Assembly: GCA_005656395.1 (NCBI GenBank)
Contig: SRSI01000079.1
Coordinates: 372,001-436,000, forward strand
Reading direction: 5' to 3'
From: Strongyloides papillosus
Lineage: Eukaryota > Nematoda > Chromadorea > Rhabditida > Strongyloididae
Length of the DNA stretch: 64,000 nucleotides
This document shows positions 37,205 to 47,774 of the stretch, one piece after another. A program made the position numbers and the translations under genes. Position 1 is the stretch's first letter. Every line of letters starts with the position of its first letter. The notes under the pieces were generated by a model that had not been told where the DNA came from, ran no database searches, and saw only the letters and a list, made by a program, of their open reading frames with translations.

Positions 37205-37619
37205 AGTATAATATTTTATAAGTATGGATATTATATCTGGGAATTACGTACACCTTTTATTATCAACGCCACAATAAAACAATAAGATACAATAAAATAA
37301 ACTAAGATATAGTAGTTAATTAGTTAAAGTTATATTTTTATACTTACCCAAGATCCTCTGTCTTGGTTTCCCCCTTAGGTTAAATATATTTTTCTTTTAC
37401 ACTTTTCTAACCCCTAAAATTATACAATGATAAAATTGATAATTTGATATGATAAAATAATAATTAAATGATGTGATATAATAATAATAATAATAAAATA
37501 CTCTAACGAACTCATAATAACAAAATATAATGATGACTAATATGGTTACATTATTTTTACATAAGGTGGCGGTTTTCTTCTCTTTTATAAACAGTAAATC
37601 ATCATTGTTTTATGTCACT
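37205..37619 (-). repeat. 3' LTR of the Ty3/gypsy-like element
   Basis: 415 bp, begins AGTATAAT and ends GTCACT on the plus strand; matches 41980-42394 base for base by eye. Confidence 0.9.
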
Positions 37620-37651
37620 ACCCCTTTTCTTTTGAAAATTATTAATAATTT

Positions 37652-40600
37652 TTAAAGTTCCATTTCTGGAATTTTCTTAACATCAGAAAAGTGAGTTCTA
37701 AACATCTTTCTGCGATTTCCTTTCCTATACATTACATGGAATTTATCAACTTTTTCAATTTTATATGGGCCTTCATTTCTTAACTCCCATTTATGCCCTT
37801 CTCGTTGACCTTTCTTCACAATAATGGTATCTCCAGGACGGTACGGGTTTTCTTTATAAGTTTGTCCATCTTTAGCTTTTAATTTTGTTAACAAATTGGT
37901 GGAGTATATTGTTGAGTAAATAAATTGTCTTATGGCTAAGTATTCATCAATTTCATCAAGGGCCCTGTATTCATGATTTATTAAGTCAGTTTCAAGAGTT
38001 TCTTTGGGTTGACAGATAAATATTTCAAAAGCAGAGTACCCATTTTCTTGTACTGCCCTATTTATGTAGTATGTAGCAATTTCCAGTGTTTGTTTAAGAT
38101 CACTTCCTTTTAGGCCATTTCTTATTTTTGCCATAGTCTCTTCAAGAATACGTATATAAATTTCACCATATCTATTTCCATGACGGTATGGTGTTGTTGT
38201 TCTATGACATATACCAATAGCTTCAAAATATGATTTTATTCTATATGAGTTGAAGTAGGATGCTCCATCACTAACAATGTACTTTGGTTTTCCATATCTA
38301 TACATAAATGATGATAGTATTTTAATAATTTCAATATCATTTTCATTTTCAACAATTTCGGTTATAAGAAATTTTGAGAATACATCAAGACTAACTATGA
38401 TCGCTTGTTTTGATCCTTTCCACATAAATGCTCCTGTGAGATCCATCGCCCATACTTGATTTGGGTAATCAGCAGTAATTGTACTTTGATAATTAGACTT
38501 TTTTCTTATTGGTATACATAATTGACATAGTTCACAGTTTTTACAAATTCGATTAACTATTGAGATAAAATTTTCACCACAATATTTTTGAGATATGGTT
38601 CTTAATAATCTATCTTTACCATAATGTCCTTGTTCATGCATGACTCTTATTATAGTTTCACTTAATTCTTCTGGTAAGTACGCTTTGAATGATTTTTTTT
38701 CTTTGATACCCCAAGTTCCGTCTATGCATACAAGTTTCAACTGTTTTATAAACTCTTCATCATCCAACTTAGGATCATCAGTTTGTTTAGATTTTATATG
38801 TTCTAACGTGAGTTCATATAATGGTGTATAGTCAATTTCATTATTTTCAGTTTCTCTCTCACTAATTTGAGTTTCTTCCTCTGCATTATCAATTTTTCTA
38901 GGCCTACCTCGCCTCCTTTTCTGTGTTTCAAAATTTTCTTCAATACTTGGAAGTATATGACAAGTTTCACTCCCTTCCTTTATTCTTTTCTTTTCATTGT
39001 TGCATGGAATTTGTGCACTCTTATTAATAACATTGATAATTATTTTATCATCATTTTCATCTGTATCAAGATTTTCAATCCATGGGTCATCAGATTCATA
39101 AATTTCATCATGTTGTAAACCTTCCAATACTGGAGTTTCAAAATCTTCAAGTTTTGTAAGTTTAGCTTTAAATGTTTCTTTATCCTTGTCATTTTCTTCT
39201 AATCTCGACATAAAATCAGCAGGATTTATAGGACCATTGATATACTTCAGATCATAGCTGTAACTATCAATTTGACTTAATAAACGTATATATTGACTAT
39301 TTGTTGTATTTTCAAAAATTGACAGGAGTGGTGAATGGTCTGTAAAAATTGTAGTATGTTGACCAAATAACCATGGGCCAAAGTTAAGAACAGATTTTAC
39401 TATTGATACTAGTTCTCTGAATGTTGCTGATTGTCTGGCAGTTTTCTGTAACTTCCTAGAGAAATAGTTAATTGGTTTATTATCTTGACATAATATAGAT
39501 CCAATAGCATAATCACTCGCATCACAGTATAATTGAAATGGTTTTTCAAAATTTACATGAAATACATTATTTTCACCATATACTACCTCTCTCAATTTTT
39601 CCCAACATGAATTGGTTTCCTCTTCCCATTGTAAACGTTTTGGAGAAGAATTTAACATTGATTCTAACGGTGCAGTTATGTTAGCAAACATGTAAATATG
39701 ATTACGGAAATAATTGGCACTTGCTAATGCACTTTTCAATTGTTTCTTAGTTTCAGGTTTCTTTCTACACAAAAATTTCTGTTTACTAGAAAGGCATGGT
39801 TTTGTAATATATTGATCAATTTCAAAACCCAAAAAGTTACATGCAGATCCTGCGAAATTACATTTTTGAAAGCAAATTTTCATGCCAACTGAACGAAATT
39901 TTTCCAATACTGATTCAATTATCTTTATATGTTCTGCTAAGGTACCAGAACTTACAATGAGAATATCATCAATAAAGTTAATAACTCCTTCTATACTCTT
40001 CAACAAGTTTGAAATTTTAGCTTGATATTCAGCAGATGAATTTACATATCCTTGAGGCATTCTAGTCATTATTCTTATTCCTCTACTCGTGTATATTCCG
40101 AAATATTTTTGATCACATTTTCTTATACCAATTTGCCAAAATGCAGAATTTTGGTCAAGCTTTGTAAACCATCGCATTCCTGAGCAACGTCCAAGCAGGT
40201 GTTTCAATAATGGCATTGGAAAATGTCTTCTTTTTACACATTTATTTAATTTTCTAAGATCACATACCAGTCTAACTTTTCTTTCACCTTTACTTAATAC
40301 AATAGTTGGACTGATGAATTCTACATCTGTGTTTTCATCTGGTATAATTAAAATTCCGGATGAAGTTAACTCATCTATCAATTGGTTACTTTGATCTTTC
40401 AAGGCTTCTTGAATCGGATAGTATAGTGGTTTTTCAAAATTTTGCCCATTTAATTCAACTGGGGCCATGTATAATTCAGCATTTCCAACATCATAATCTG
40501 ATTTGGAGAAAACATCTTCAAATTTTCTTTTGAGATTTTCAATTAATTCATCTTTCTGATCTAACTCATTTTTAACCACTAATACATTAGCTTCATCCCA

Positions 40601-41890
40601 CGACAATTTCTTCAATTCATTAAAGTGTGGGATGTCCTTCAATATATCATTTCCAATTATAAGTTGATATTCTCTTTCAAGAGAAAATTCATTATCACTA
40701 ATTAAGATGTATTTTGTAAATGAATATCCTTTAAATTTAATATTAACAGACTTTTGACTCTTCCACATTTTCAAATTTTTTTCACCAAGAGTTGCAATAT
40801 TTAAACTTCTGTTTTTATCAATTTTCAGGTTTAAGTCACGGGCTACCTTATTACATATAATACTTTTAGTCGCACCAGTATCAAGTAATGCTTTAATTTT
40901 CTTATCATTCAATTTTACATCAACAAGTAATAAGTTATCAGTCTGTTTTCTTTCATTACTTTTAACCACATTGTTAATATCTTCTTTTTTAACTTCTTTT
41001 TCTTTCTTTTTATTGTAATTGCCAACTGGTAGTCCTTTCTTTTTAAATTTGCATTCATCACTTTTGTGTCCTTTGATTTGACAGTGATGACATACTCCTG
41101 CAAATGTTTTTCTTTCACTCCTACTGTTCTTTCTATTCGCATCAGCTTTAAGGATACATTCGCATTGCAAAACAGCTTCAGAGTAAGAAGAATATTTGTC
41201 GAAGTCTTGCACTAATTTGTTAAAAACACAATCACTTTCAACGATACTCATTAGTCTTGCTATTTTCTCACTTTCTTTTAAGTTATAGCATTGATCTAAT
41301 AGTTTTCCAAATTCTTCACATTCTTTCCTGAATGTAGTGGGGTTATTCTTAATTCTAAAATGTCTCAGCATTAACATAGCTGTAGTTAATTGAACTTTTC
41401 CTTCATATTTATTTAGAAGTTCAGCAGCTAGATTGTCAAAAGTGTTCTTTTTATCTTCTTCAAGGTTATCAATAAATTTTAGTGTATCATCACACACTTT
41501 CAGTTTAAGTAAATTTATCTTCATTCGATCAACATTTGTTCCATCTACTTCAAATGCTATCTTGAGTCTTTCTAACATAGGTTTGATACTCTTTCCAGAG
41601 GAAGCTTCAAATTTGTCGATTTCAGTCCAGGCTTTCGACATGTCTTCTTCCTCTTTATAGGCTATTTCAGTCTTTATAACTTTATCACCTTCTTCTTCAG
41701 TATGTCTAAATGACAATTCGAACGATGATGAAAGATCGTCTATCTTTCTTTTTTCAATTTCTTTACTTAGGAATTCCTCTAACTTTACAGTCCTACGATT
41801 ATCACCACTTTCACTAAGATACAGGTTTTCCTGAGTCCACTGGTCTAATTGTTCCTCAGTATGTTCTAATTCTGCGAATTTAGTCTCCAA
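37652..41890 (-). CDS. Gag-Pol polyprotein of the LTR retrotransposon
   Basis: One uninterrupted frame of about 1410 residues. Gag ends with a CCHC zinc knuckle near residue 266 (CHHCQIKGHKSDEC). The protease motif LLDTGATKS is near 333. Reverse transcriptase (WFTKLDQNSAFWQI, MPQGYVNSSAEYQ, catalytic FIDDIL) is near 560-650. RNase H (LYCDASDYAIGSILCQ) is near 790. Integrase has an HHCC zinc module near 1087-1125 (HEQGHYGK, CKNCELCQLC) and catalytic Asp in MDLTG, Asp in SDGAS and Glu near 1245. No catalytic residue is missing. The start is unusual: the frame is open from just after the primer-binding site (stop TAG near 41965) but contains no ATG until about residue 83, so initiation may need splicing from the LTR or a non-AUG codon. 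Confidence 0.9.
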   Translation of the reverse strand: METKFAELEHTEEQLDQWTQENLYLSESGDNRRTVKLEEFLSKEIEKRKIDDLSSSFELSFRHTEEEGDKVIKTEIAYKEEEDMSKAWTEIDKFEASSGKSIKPMLERLKIAFEVDGTNVDRMKINLLKLKVCDDTLKFIDNLEEDKKNTFDNLAAELLNKYEGKVQLTTAMLMLRHFRIKNNPTTFRKECEEFGKLLDQCYNLKESEKIARLMSIVESDCVFNKLVQDFDKYSSYSEAVLQCECILKADANRKNSRSERKTFAGVCHHCQIKGHKSDECKFKKKGLPVGNYNKKKEKEVKKEDINNVVKSNERKQTDNLLLVDVKLNDKKIKALLDTGATKSIICNKVARDLNLKIDKNRSLNIATLGEKNLKMWKSQKSVNIKFKGYSFTKYILISDNEFSLEREYQLIIGNDILKDIPHFNELKKLSWDEANVLVVKNELDQKDELIENLKRKFEDVFSKSDYDVGNAELYMAPVELNGQNFEKPLYYPIQEALKDQSNQLIDELTSSGILIIPDENTDVEFISPTIVLSKGERKVRLVCDLRKLNKCVKRRHFPMPLLKHLLGRCSGMRWFTKLDQNSAFWQIGIRKCDQKYFGIYTSRGIRIMTRMPQGYVNSSAEYQAKISNLLKSIEGVINFIDDILIVSSGTLAEHIKIIESVLEKFRSVGMKICFQKCNFAGSACNFLGFEIDQYITKPCLSSKQKFLCRKKPETKKQLKSALASANYFRNHIYMFANITAPLESMLNSSPKRLQWEEETNSCWEKLREVVYGENNVFHVNFEKPFQLYCDASDYAIGSILCQDNKPINYFSRKLQKTARQSATFRELVSIVKSVLNFGPWLFGQHTTIFTDHSPLLSIFENTTNSQYIRLLSQIDSYSYDLKYINGPINPADFMSRLEENDKDKETFKAKLTKLEDFETPVLEGLQHDEIYESDDPWIENLDTDENDDKIIINVINKSAQIPCNNEKKRIKEGSETCHILPSIEENFETQKRRRGRPRKIDNAEEETQISERETENNEIDYTPLYELTLEHIKSKQTDDPKLDDEEFIKQLKLVCIDGTWGIKEKKSFKAYLPEELSETIIRVMHEQGHYGKDRLLRTISQKYCGENFISIVNRICKNCELCQLCIPIRKKSNYQSTITADYPNQVWAMDLTGAFMWKGSKQAIIVSLDVFSKFLITEIVENENDIEIIKILSSFMYRYGKPKYIVSDGASYFNSYRIKSYFEAIGICHRTTTPYRHGNRYGEIYIRILEETMAKIRNGLKGSDLKQTLEIATYYINRAVQENGYSAFEIFICQPKETLETDLINHEYRALDEIDEYLAIRQFIYSTIYSTNLLTKLKAKDGQTYKENPYRPGDTIIVKKGQREGHKWELRNEGPYKIEKVDKFHVMYRKGNRRKMFRTHFSDVKKIPEMEL

Positions 41891-41979
41891 TAACGCGACT
41901 AACGCCTGCTTTATAGTTAACTCGTCCAGTTTTACCGATACTCGTGTATTTATTCCCTCAAATATCTACTTTAAAGTCC

Positions 41980-42394
41980 AGTATAATATTTTATAAGTAT
42001 GGATATTATATCTGGGAATTACGTACACCTTTTATTATCAACGCCACAATAAAACAATAAGATACAATAAAATAAACTAAGATATAGTAGTTAATTAGTT
42101 AAAGTTATATTTTTATACTTACCCAAGATCCTCTGTCTTGGTTTCCCCCTTAGGTTAAATATATTTTTCTTTTACACTTTTCTAACCCCTAAAATTATAC
42201 AATGATAAAATTGATAATTTGATATGATAAAATAATAATTAAATGATGTGATATAATAATAATAATAATAAAATACTCTAACGAACTCATAATAACAAAA
42301 TATAATGATGACTAATATGGTTACATTATTTTTACATAAGGTGGCGGTTTTCTTCTCTTTTATAAACAGTAAATCATCATTGTTTTATGTCACT
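41980..42394 (-). repeat. 5' LTR with promoter and splice donor
   Basis: 415 bp. Read on the minus strand it has a TATA box (TTTATAAAAG, about 42366-42357) and, farther in, a strong donor-like sequence TTGG/GTAAGTATAA with the junction at 42123/42122. The donor could join an LTR exon to the gag frame. ATGs in the LTR open only short frames. Confidence 0.7.
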
Positions 42395-43707
42395 CTCTAA
42401 AAAATTTATAATTTAGGAAATTGACTACTCAATATCAAATAATAAATTTTTTTTGAATAATTTAAAAAAAATATACTCTAATCAAAATGTATTTAATAAG
42501 GTTATTATGGAAATTTGATATAAAGTTCTTATTTTTCTTCATTCATAATATATATTGTTTAGTTGCCAAATTATATCAGATTTAAAATTACTTTCCTTAA
42601 TTTTATCATTAATGTCTGTTTCTTCCTAAGAAATATTCATTGCTAATTAATTGTTAATCTTGAAATAAAAAAAAAGTTTATTTTTGATGTTTATAAATGT
42701 TTCCTTGTCTTGAAGTATTATTGTTATTAGAAAAATCGGCAGAAATTGTTTAGTATTACATCCAAAGTAACTTTAAAAAATATTTCTCATTCAAAGCTCT
42801 GCTTTTGTTATCTTATTAAACTAGAACATTTTTTAGAATCTCAAAAAATAAAGTTTTTTCTACAAGATTTTTAAATATAATATTTTTACAGATTAATGCT
42901 TTTTGCTGGAATGTGTGGTTTGCTTTAAAGACCTCTTAATTGTTTCAATTTAAAAATATTCACTTACCTTAGTGTTTATCTGTGGTTTATATAGTATAAT
43001 TTTTTTAAATGTAATGATGTGCTGATAAATATCAATCGGTTAGATGATGTTTTAACTTTTTAATAACAATACTGATTATCTTTGTTATATTTTAGCAATA
43101 AATTTTTACATTTATAAAACCTTATTTATACAAAAGTTATAATTGAACATCCATATTATATAAATATACTTTAAATTATCTACTAGTTAGTTATTTTAGA
43201 TGTCATTTTATAGACGAATAATAGTGATTTTGTTTTTTAAAAATTACAGAAAAGTATGTTAAAAATCAAAAATGTAATTTTTTTAGATTTTAAAGTTTTT
43301 ATTTGATCAACAATTAGTATATAAAATATAATTCAAAGTAGATAAATATTTAATGTTTCTTGGTAAATTCTACGAATTAATTAATATTTTTTTAAGATAT
43401 GAAAATATCTTGGAACATTATTCAAAAAAAATAAATTTTTTATGATTTAAAATTACTGTCATTATTAATTAAGATATTAAAATATTTTTTCTAGATTTTA
43501 AGAATAAAAAAATGCACACTTTTTAAAAATTTAAATATTTTGCGTATTTCTAAAGCAAGTGATTTATTTATAATATTATTCGATGAAATCAGTAAAACAT
43601 TATAGAGCATACGTATATTTAATATTATAAAAATATTGTGGTTATAAAAAAAGTGTTAACATTTCTATAAAAAAGGAAGTTAATTATTTGATTTCATATA
43701 AAAAGTA
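42395..43707. other. Intergenic, no gene seen
   Basis: 1.3 kb of AT-rich DNA to the right of the retrotransposon without recognisable features on either strand. Confidence 0.55.
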
Positions 43708-44512
43708 AAGAGTGACACAAAAGTTACTTCCCTATGTGAACGGTTATAACTTTTGTTATAATTTAAAGAATTTTATCATTATTATATATATTCTGTAACC
43801 TTATTTATATCCCGCAATATGTTTCAGAATAAATTTAGAAAACTTAAGTGCGAAAAAAGTTATGGGGATTTATATGAGTGTTATTTTTTCCATGTATTTT
43901 TATTAAGAAAAGTAAACATAAATTTTTTTGAATGCAGTACTTTTGTGTACTATTGTAGCTAGTTGATAGCTCAACTTCTTTTTTAAAAAGTATTGAAAGA
44001 CATATAAAAGTAAATTAATTATAAGTAAAGTTAAAACTGTTTTCATAGTGGACATTTTCTACAATTCATTATCAAAAACAAGTTTAGAAAATTAAAAATA
44101 AAAAACAACCTTGGAAGTCGGCAGCAATAAGCATGAAGCTTGTGAAATATCATAACTATTTAATATCTCCTATTTAATGTTTATTGAAACATTTGGAAGT
44201 TATAGAAATTTATATTTAATTTTTTTTATTATGAACAAAAATTCACAATATTTAATGTTTTGTAACTTTATTTATAAATACCTTATAATAATGAATTAAT
44301 GTTTGTTCTATAAAAAAAAATTGGCTATCAAAATCACACTCATCATAAAAATTCATATACATTTTTTTTAAATAAAGTTTTTTCTATCCATCTCAAATTC
44401 TGTTGTGGGACACAAGTGGAGCTATTGAATGGTTATCATATCATAAAATTCTATAAACTACAACAATGGCTAAAGCATTCATATAGTGAAAGTAACTTTT
44501 GTGCCACCTAGT
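43708..44512. mobile_element. CACAAAAGTTA-family MITE, copy 3 (best preserved)
   Basis: 805 bp, bordered by TA at 43706-43707 and 44513-44514. Left end AAGAGTGACACAAAAGTTAC and right end (reversed) CTAGGTGGCACAAAAGTTAC form terminal inverted repeats. No transposase. TA target and length suggest a Tc1/mariner-mobilised element. Confidence 0.75.
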
Positions 44513-44722
44513 ACTTGTAATTTAATAAAAAAAATAAATATAAATGATTAATAAAAGTTGTATATGAATTGTTCTAACATTTAAATAGAAATAGTTATTG
44601 TATACATTTTATAATTTTTAATTTATCTCAAAACATCTATTAATAATATTTCTATATTTAGTCATTCACTTTCTAATTTCTATAGAAACTTATATCATTG
44701 TATTTTTTAAGATACTACTAAG

Positions 44723-45789
44723 ATGGCCACAACAATAAGATCCCAGCATAAACATGCCCATACAGTTGAAGAAGATTTCCAAACTTATTCACAATTATCA
44801 AAACTTTCTATTAACGAAGATTTAAATTCTCAATCAGAGGCATCTGATGAAGAAATTATCACTAACTAAACTTTAACAAAAACAGTAGATTATTACTAAC
44901 ACCAAAAGATGATTATTTAAAAAATAGAACAAGAAAAAATGTATCTGATTTACCACTAGCATTAAGTTCACCAGCGCCTTATAGTGATGAGGAAGCAGCT
45001 ATTCTTGAGAGAGAAAAAGTTGATTACTCAAAAAAGATAACGTTAGAAATGGCTATAAATAATACAGCAGGAAGACCTATTAGAGTTTTCTCTGATGGTA
45101 TATATGATCTTTTTCATCATGGACATGCAAATCAACTAAGACAATGTAAAAATGCCTTTCCAAATGTTTATTTAATTGTTGGTGTTTGTGGTGATGAAGA
45201 AACACATAGATTAAAAGGAAAAACAGTAATAAATGAGGAGGAAAGATATGAAGCTATAAGACATTGTAGATATGTTGATGAGGTTTATAGAAATTGTTCA
45301 TATTTTGTAACGCTTCATTTTCTTAAAGAGATGAATATTGATTTTATTGCTCATGATGCTATACCATATGCAGCACCAGGTGAGGAGGATTTGTATGAAA
45401 AATTTAGAAAAGTGGATATGTATATTGAGAAACAAAGAACTGAAGGTGTCAGTACCTCAGATGTTGTTTGTCGTATCATCCGTGATTATGATAAATATGT
45501 GAGGAGAAATTTGGCACGTGGGTATAGTGCAAAAGAGTTTAATGTTGGATTTGTGTCTGCAACAAAATATCAAATACAAAATTCTGTTGATCAAATTAAA
45601 CAAAAATCAGTAGAGATACTAAATACATGGAAGAATAGATCTGATGAATTTATAAAAGGTTTCATTTCAACGTTCCATCCAGATGGTGGATTACACTATT
45701 TTACTGATAAAATAAGAGATTTAGTGTCAAGATCACCATCTCCGACTTTTGAAGAAACAGAAAGTGTTCATTCTGATGACTCAATGTAA
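44723..45789 (+). CDS. pcyt-1: CTP:phosphocholine cytidylyltransferase, apparent frameshift in N-terminus
   Basis: The catalytic frame from 44869 to 45789 encodes LREKVDYS-like pre-domain sequence ([20 protein letters not shown]), the nucleotidyl-transfer core with [17 protein letters not shown] and [18 protein letters not shown], the RTEGVSTSD signature, then the lipid-binding amphipathic helix region and a Ser-rich end ([10 protein letters not shown]). It makes CDP-choline, the rate-limiting step of the Kennedy pathway, on nuclear and ER membranes. The likely start ATG is 44723 ([18 protein letters not shown]), whose frame hits TAA at 44867-44869. The catalytic frame is offset by one base and is blocked upstream by a stop at about 44863. 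No intron solves this (the only usable GT is in ACAGTT), so a single-base indel near 44860-44870 is inferred. The only in-frame ATG otherwise is 45049, inside the conserved region. Confidence 0.9.
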
Positions 45790-46447
45790 ATTATATGTTT
45801 TACAGTTATTGGTTTATCTAAAAAAAAGAAGAAAATAAATATTTAACAAATAACCAAAGACATATCCTTTTTTCTACATTATACTTGTTATCCATTTTTT
45901 TAAAATCATTCATTAATTAATATAGAGGAATAATTTATTTTACTAATTAAATAAAGAATTGGGTTTATTATAGATACATCTATATAATTAAATAATTATT
46001 TTTTCTAAAATTTTTTGCATATTCATAAAGATATTGTAAATTATAAAAATTTATACTATGTCACTTAAGAGGGTATCACTCATCAAATATATATTAGAGG
46101 AGAAGTTTATGCCGAAAAATGATCTCCGTTTTCTATAATTTTTTTATTTGAATATATGTATTAAAATGTTAGTTTCAACAGAATTTTCGTTTTTGAGAAA
46201 CATTTATTTAAGTGAGAATGATCTTAAAATTTGTGATCCACTAATTCATTTAAAAATTATCCTGTTAGCCTGAAATTTTACAGGTACGTGTAGTTTCTTA
46301 AGCTTCTTACGTACAACAACAAAAATTGACAATCAGTGTGGGAATCATGAAATCTAAAGCATTCTACGAAACGCTGTTTTTTAGCTTAAACATTGGGTCT
46401 TCAAAAGATATATCTCCATTCTGGAAATGGCAAATTTTATGTCATTA
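45790..46447. other. Intergenic with dispersed GAGGAGA repeat, left of duplicated segment
   Basis: 3' flank of pcyt-1. From about 46091 it carries TTAGAGGAGAAGTTTATGCCG, related to motifs at 17787, 52428 and 62277. No gene. Confidence 0.45.
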
Positions 46448-46474
46448 AAATATTGTATAAACTCACATTAAAAG

Positions 46475-46633
46475 ATTAAAAGAAATTTCATTAGAAAATA
46501 CATTTTACCTAAAAACGTCTCTGAAGAGGATATAGTCAGTGATTTGTCAAAAGACGGAATCTTAACCATTGAAGGAAAGAAGAAAACACCTGAAGAAGGA
46601 AAAATCATAGATATTTTAATTCACAGAAAATAA
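46475..46633 (+). pseudogene. Small heat-shock protein, orphan exon 2
   Basis: 53 codons aligned with 13587-13745, keeping an open frame (FIRKYILPKNVSEEDIVSDL, SKDGILTIEGKKK) and the stop. Exon 1 with the N-terminal arm and half of the alpha-crystallin domain is absent, and the sequence upstream is unrelated. The retained splice acceptor is poor (TTAAAAG), so it is probably not expressed as a chaperone. Confidence 0.8.
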
Positions 46634-47774
46634 TGTGGAAAATATTTACTATTAACTTTTATTCGTCCAATATTTTTTATATAAAATGAAGATTGTAAAT
46701 GAATAATTGATGGTACTGAATTTATCTATGACGTTTAATACTTAATGAATCGTAAAGTCATATCACTACAAAGTATATGTGCATGTACTACTACTTCCTT
46801 GTTCAGACTTTTACCAAATAAATGATAAAAATCTAATTAAGATTAAAATGAAGAAATAAACTCAATTTTTATTTATTTTCTTAATCATATAAATTATAAA
46901 AAAATTATCCATTCATGGAAATCACTAAAACAATATTCAAAGGCAAAGAAAATTTCTTCAAATAATTTTGCTGATGATTATTATTATAAATATTTTGAAA
47001 TTTTAAAGTACAAATTCTTAGTATTGTGTACTTTTATCTCTTTATTACTAGATATGTTTCAATAATTTAAGTTCTTAATTTTCTCCTAGTCCAAACTATA
47101 ATAGAGTGATAGTAATTTTAGATCAGAAATTATCTTATTAAATTAATTCTTTTAAAGAAAGATAAAAATTAAAATTTTTAGTCTTTAATATTATTTTTGT
47201 TTCTTAAAAAAACATCAACCTCTTCGAAAACAAAAATTAATTTTTAATTCTATGAATATGCTTATTAAATCAAAAAAAATTAAGAGCAACTATTCAGTGA
47301 TAATTATGAATATAAATTATTTTTATTATCAGGAACCTTGTCCAACAGTCATTCTAAATATTGTAATAATAAATCAAATATAAAATTATTAGTAATAATA
47401 TTCACAACACTATTAAAATTTATCATTTAATTTATTTCTTCCTTACATATAAACAAAAATTGATCATAGTTTAAAATTTTCTTAGAAAAGGTGAAGAAAC
47501 ATTTTTCTTGCTTTAAAAATAGTATTTATTTCATTATTTTAAGTTCCAATTTTCATTATTACACAATCCCTTGAATTAACTAATTTCTACACGTCGTTGA
47601 AATAATTAACTGTAGTAACAGGCTTTAAAAAATAAATATTAATCTCTTCATGTTCATTGATAACAAAGTTTGATATCTTATTTCTAGATTTAAACTTTAT
47701 AATATGTCAATATTTTGATACAAAATCTTTGTATTTAAAATTTTATATCAATCACACTTTTTTGAATATTCAAG
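46634..47774. other. Duplicated spacer, no gene
   Basis: Counterpart of 13746-14920, clearly related but with many substitutions and small indels. Non-coding. Confidence 0.55.

Larger units (their letters stand above)
37205..42394 (-). mobile_element. Young Ty3/gypsy-like LTR retrotransposon, complete
   Basis: 5190 bp with two 415-bp LTRs around one long minus-strand ORF. A polypurine tract (AAAAGAAAAGGGG) abuts the 3' LTR at about 37621. A TGG-starting primer-binding-site candidate follows the 5' LTR near 41980. Gene order gag-protease-RT-RNase H-integrase fits Ty3/gypsy. I read no difference between the LTRs, implying recent insertion. Target-site duplication is not clean: the best reading is CTC on both sides, or TCTCA/TCTCT. 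Confidence 0.93.
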
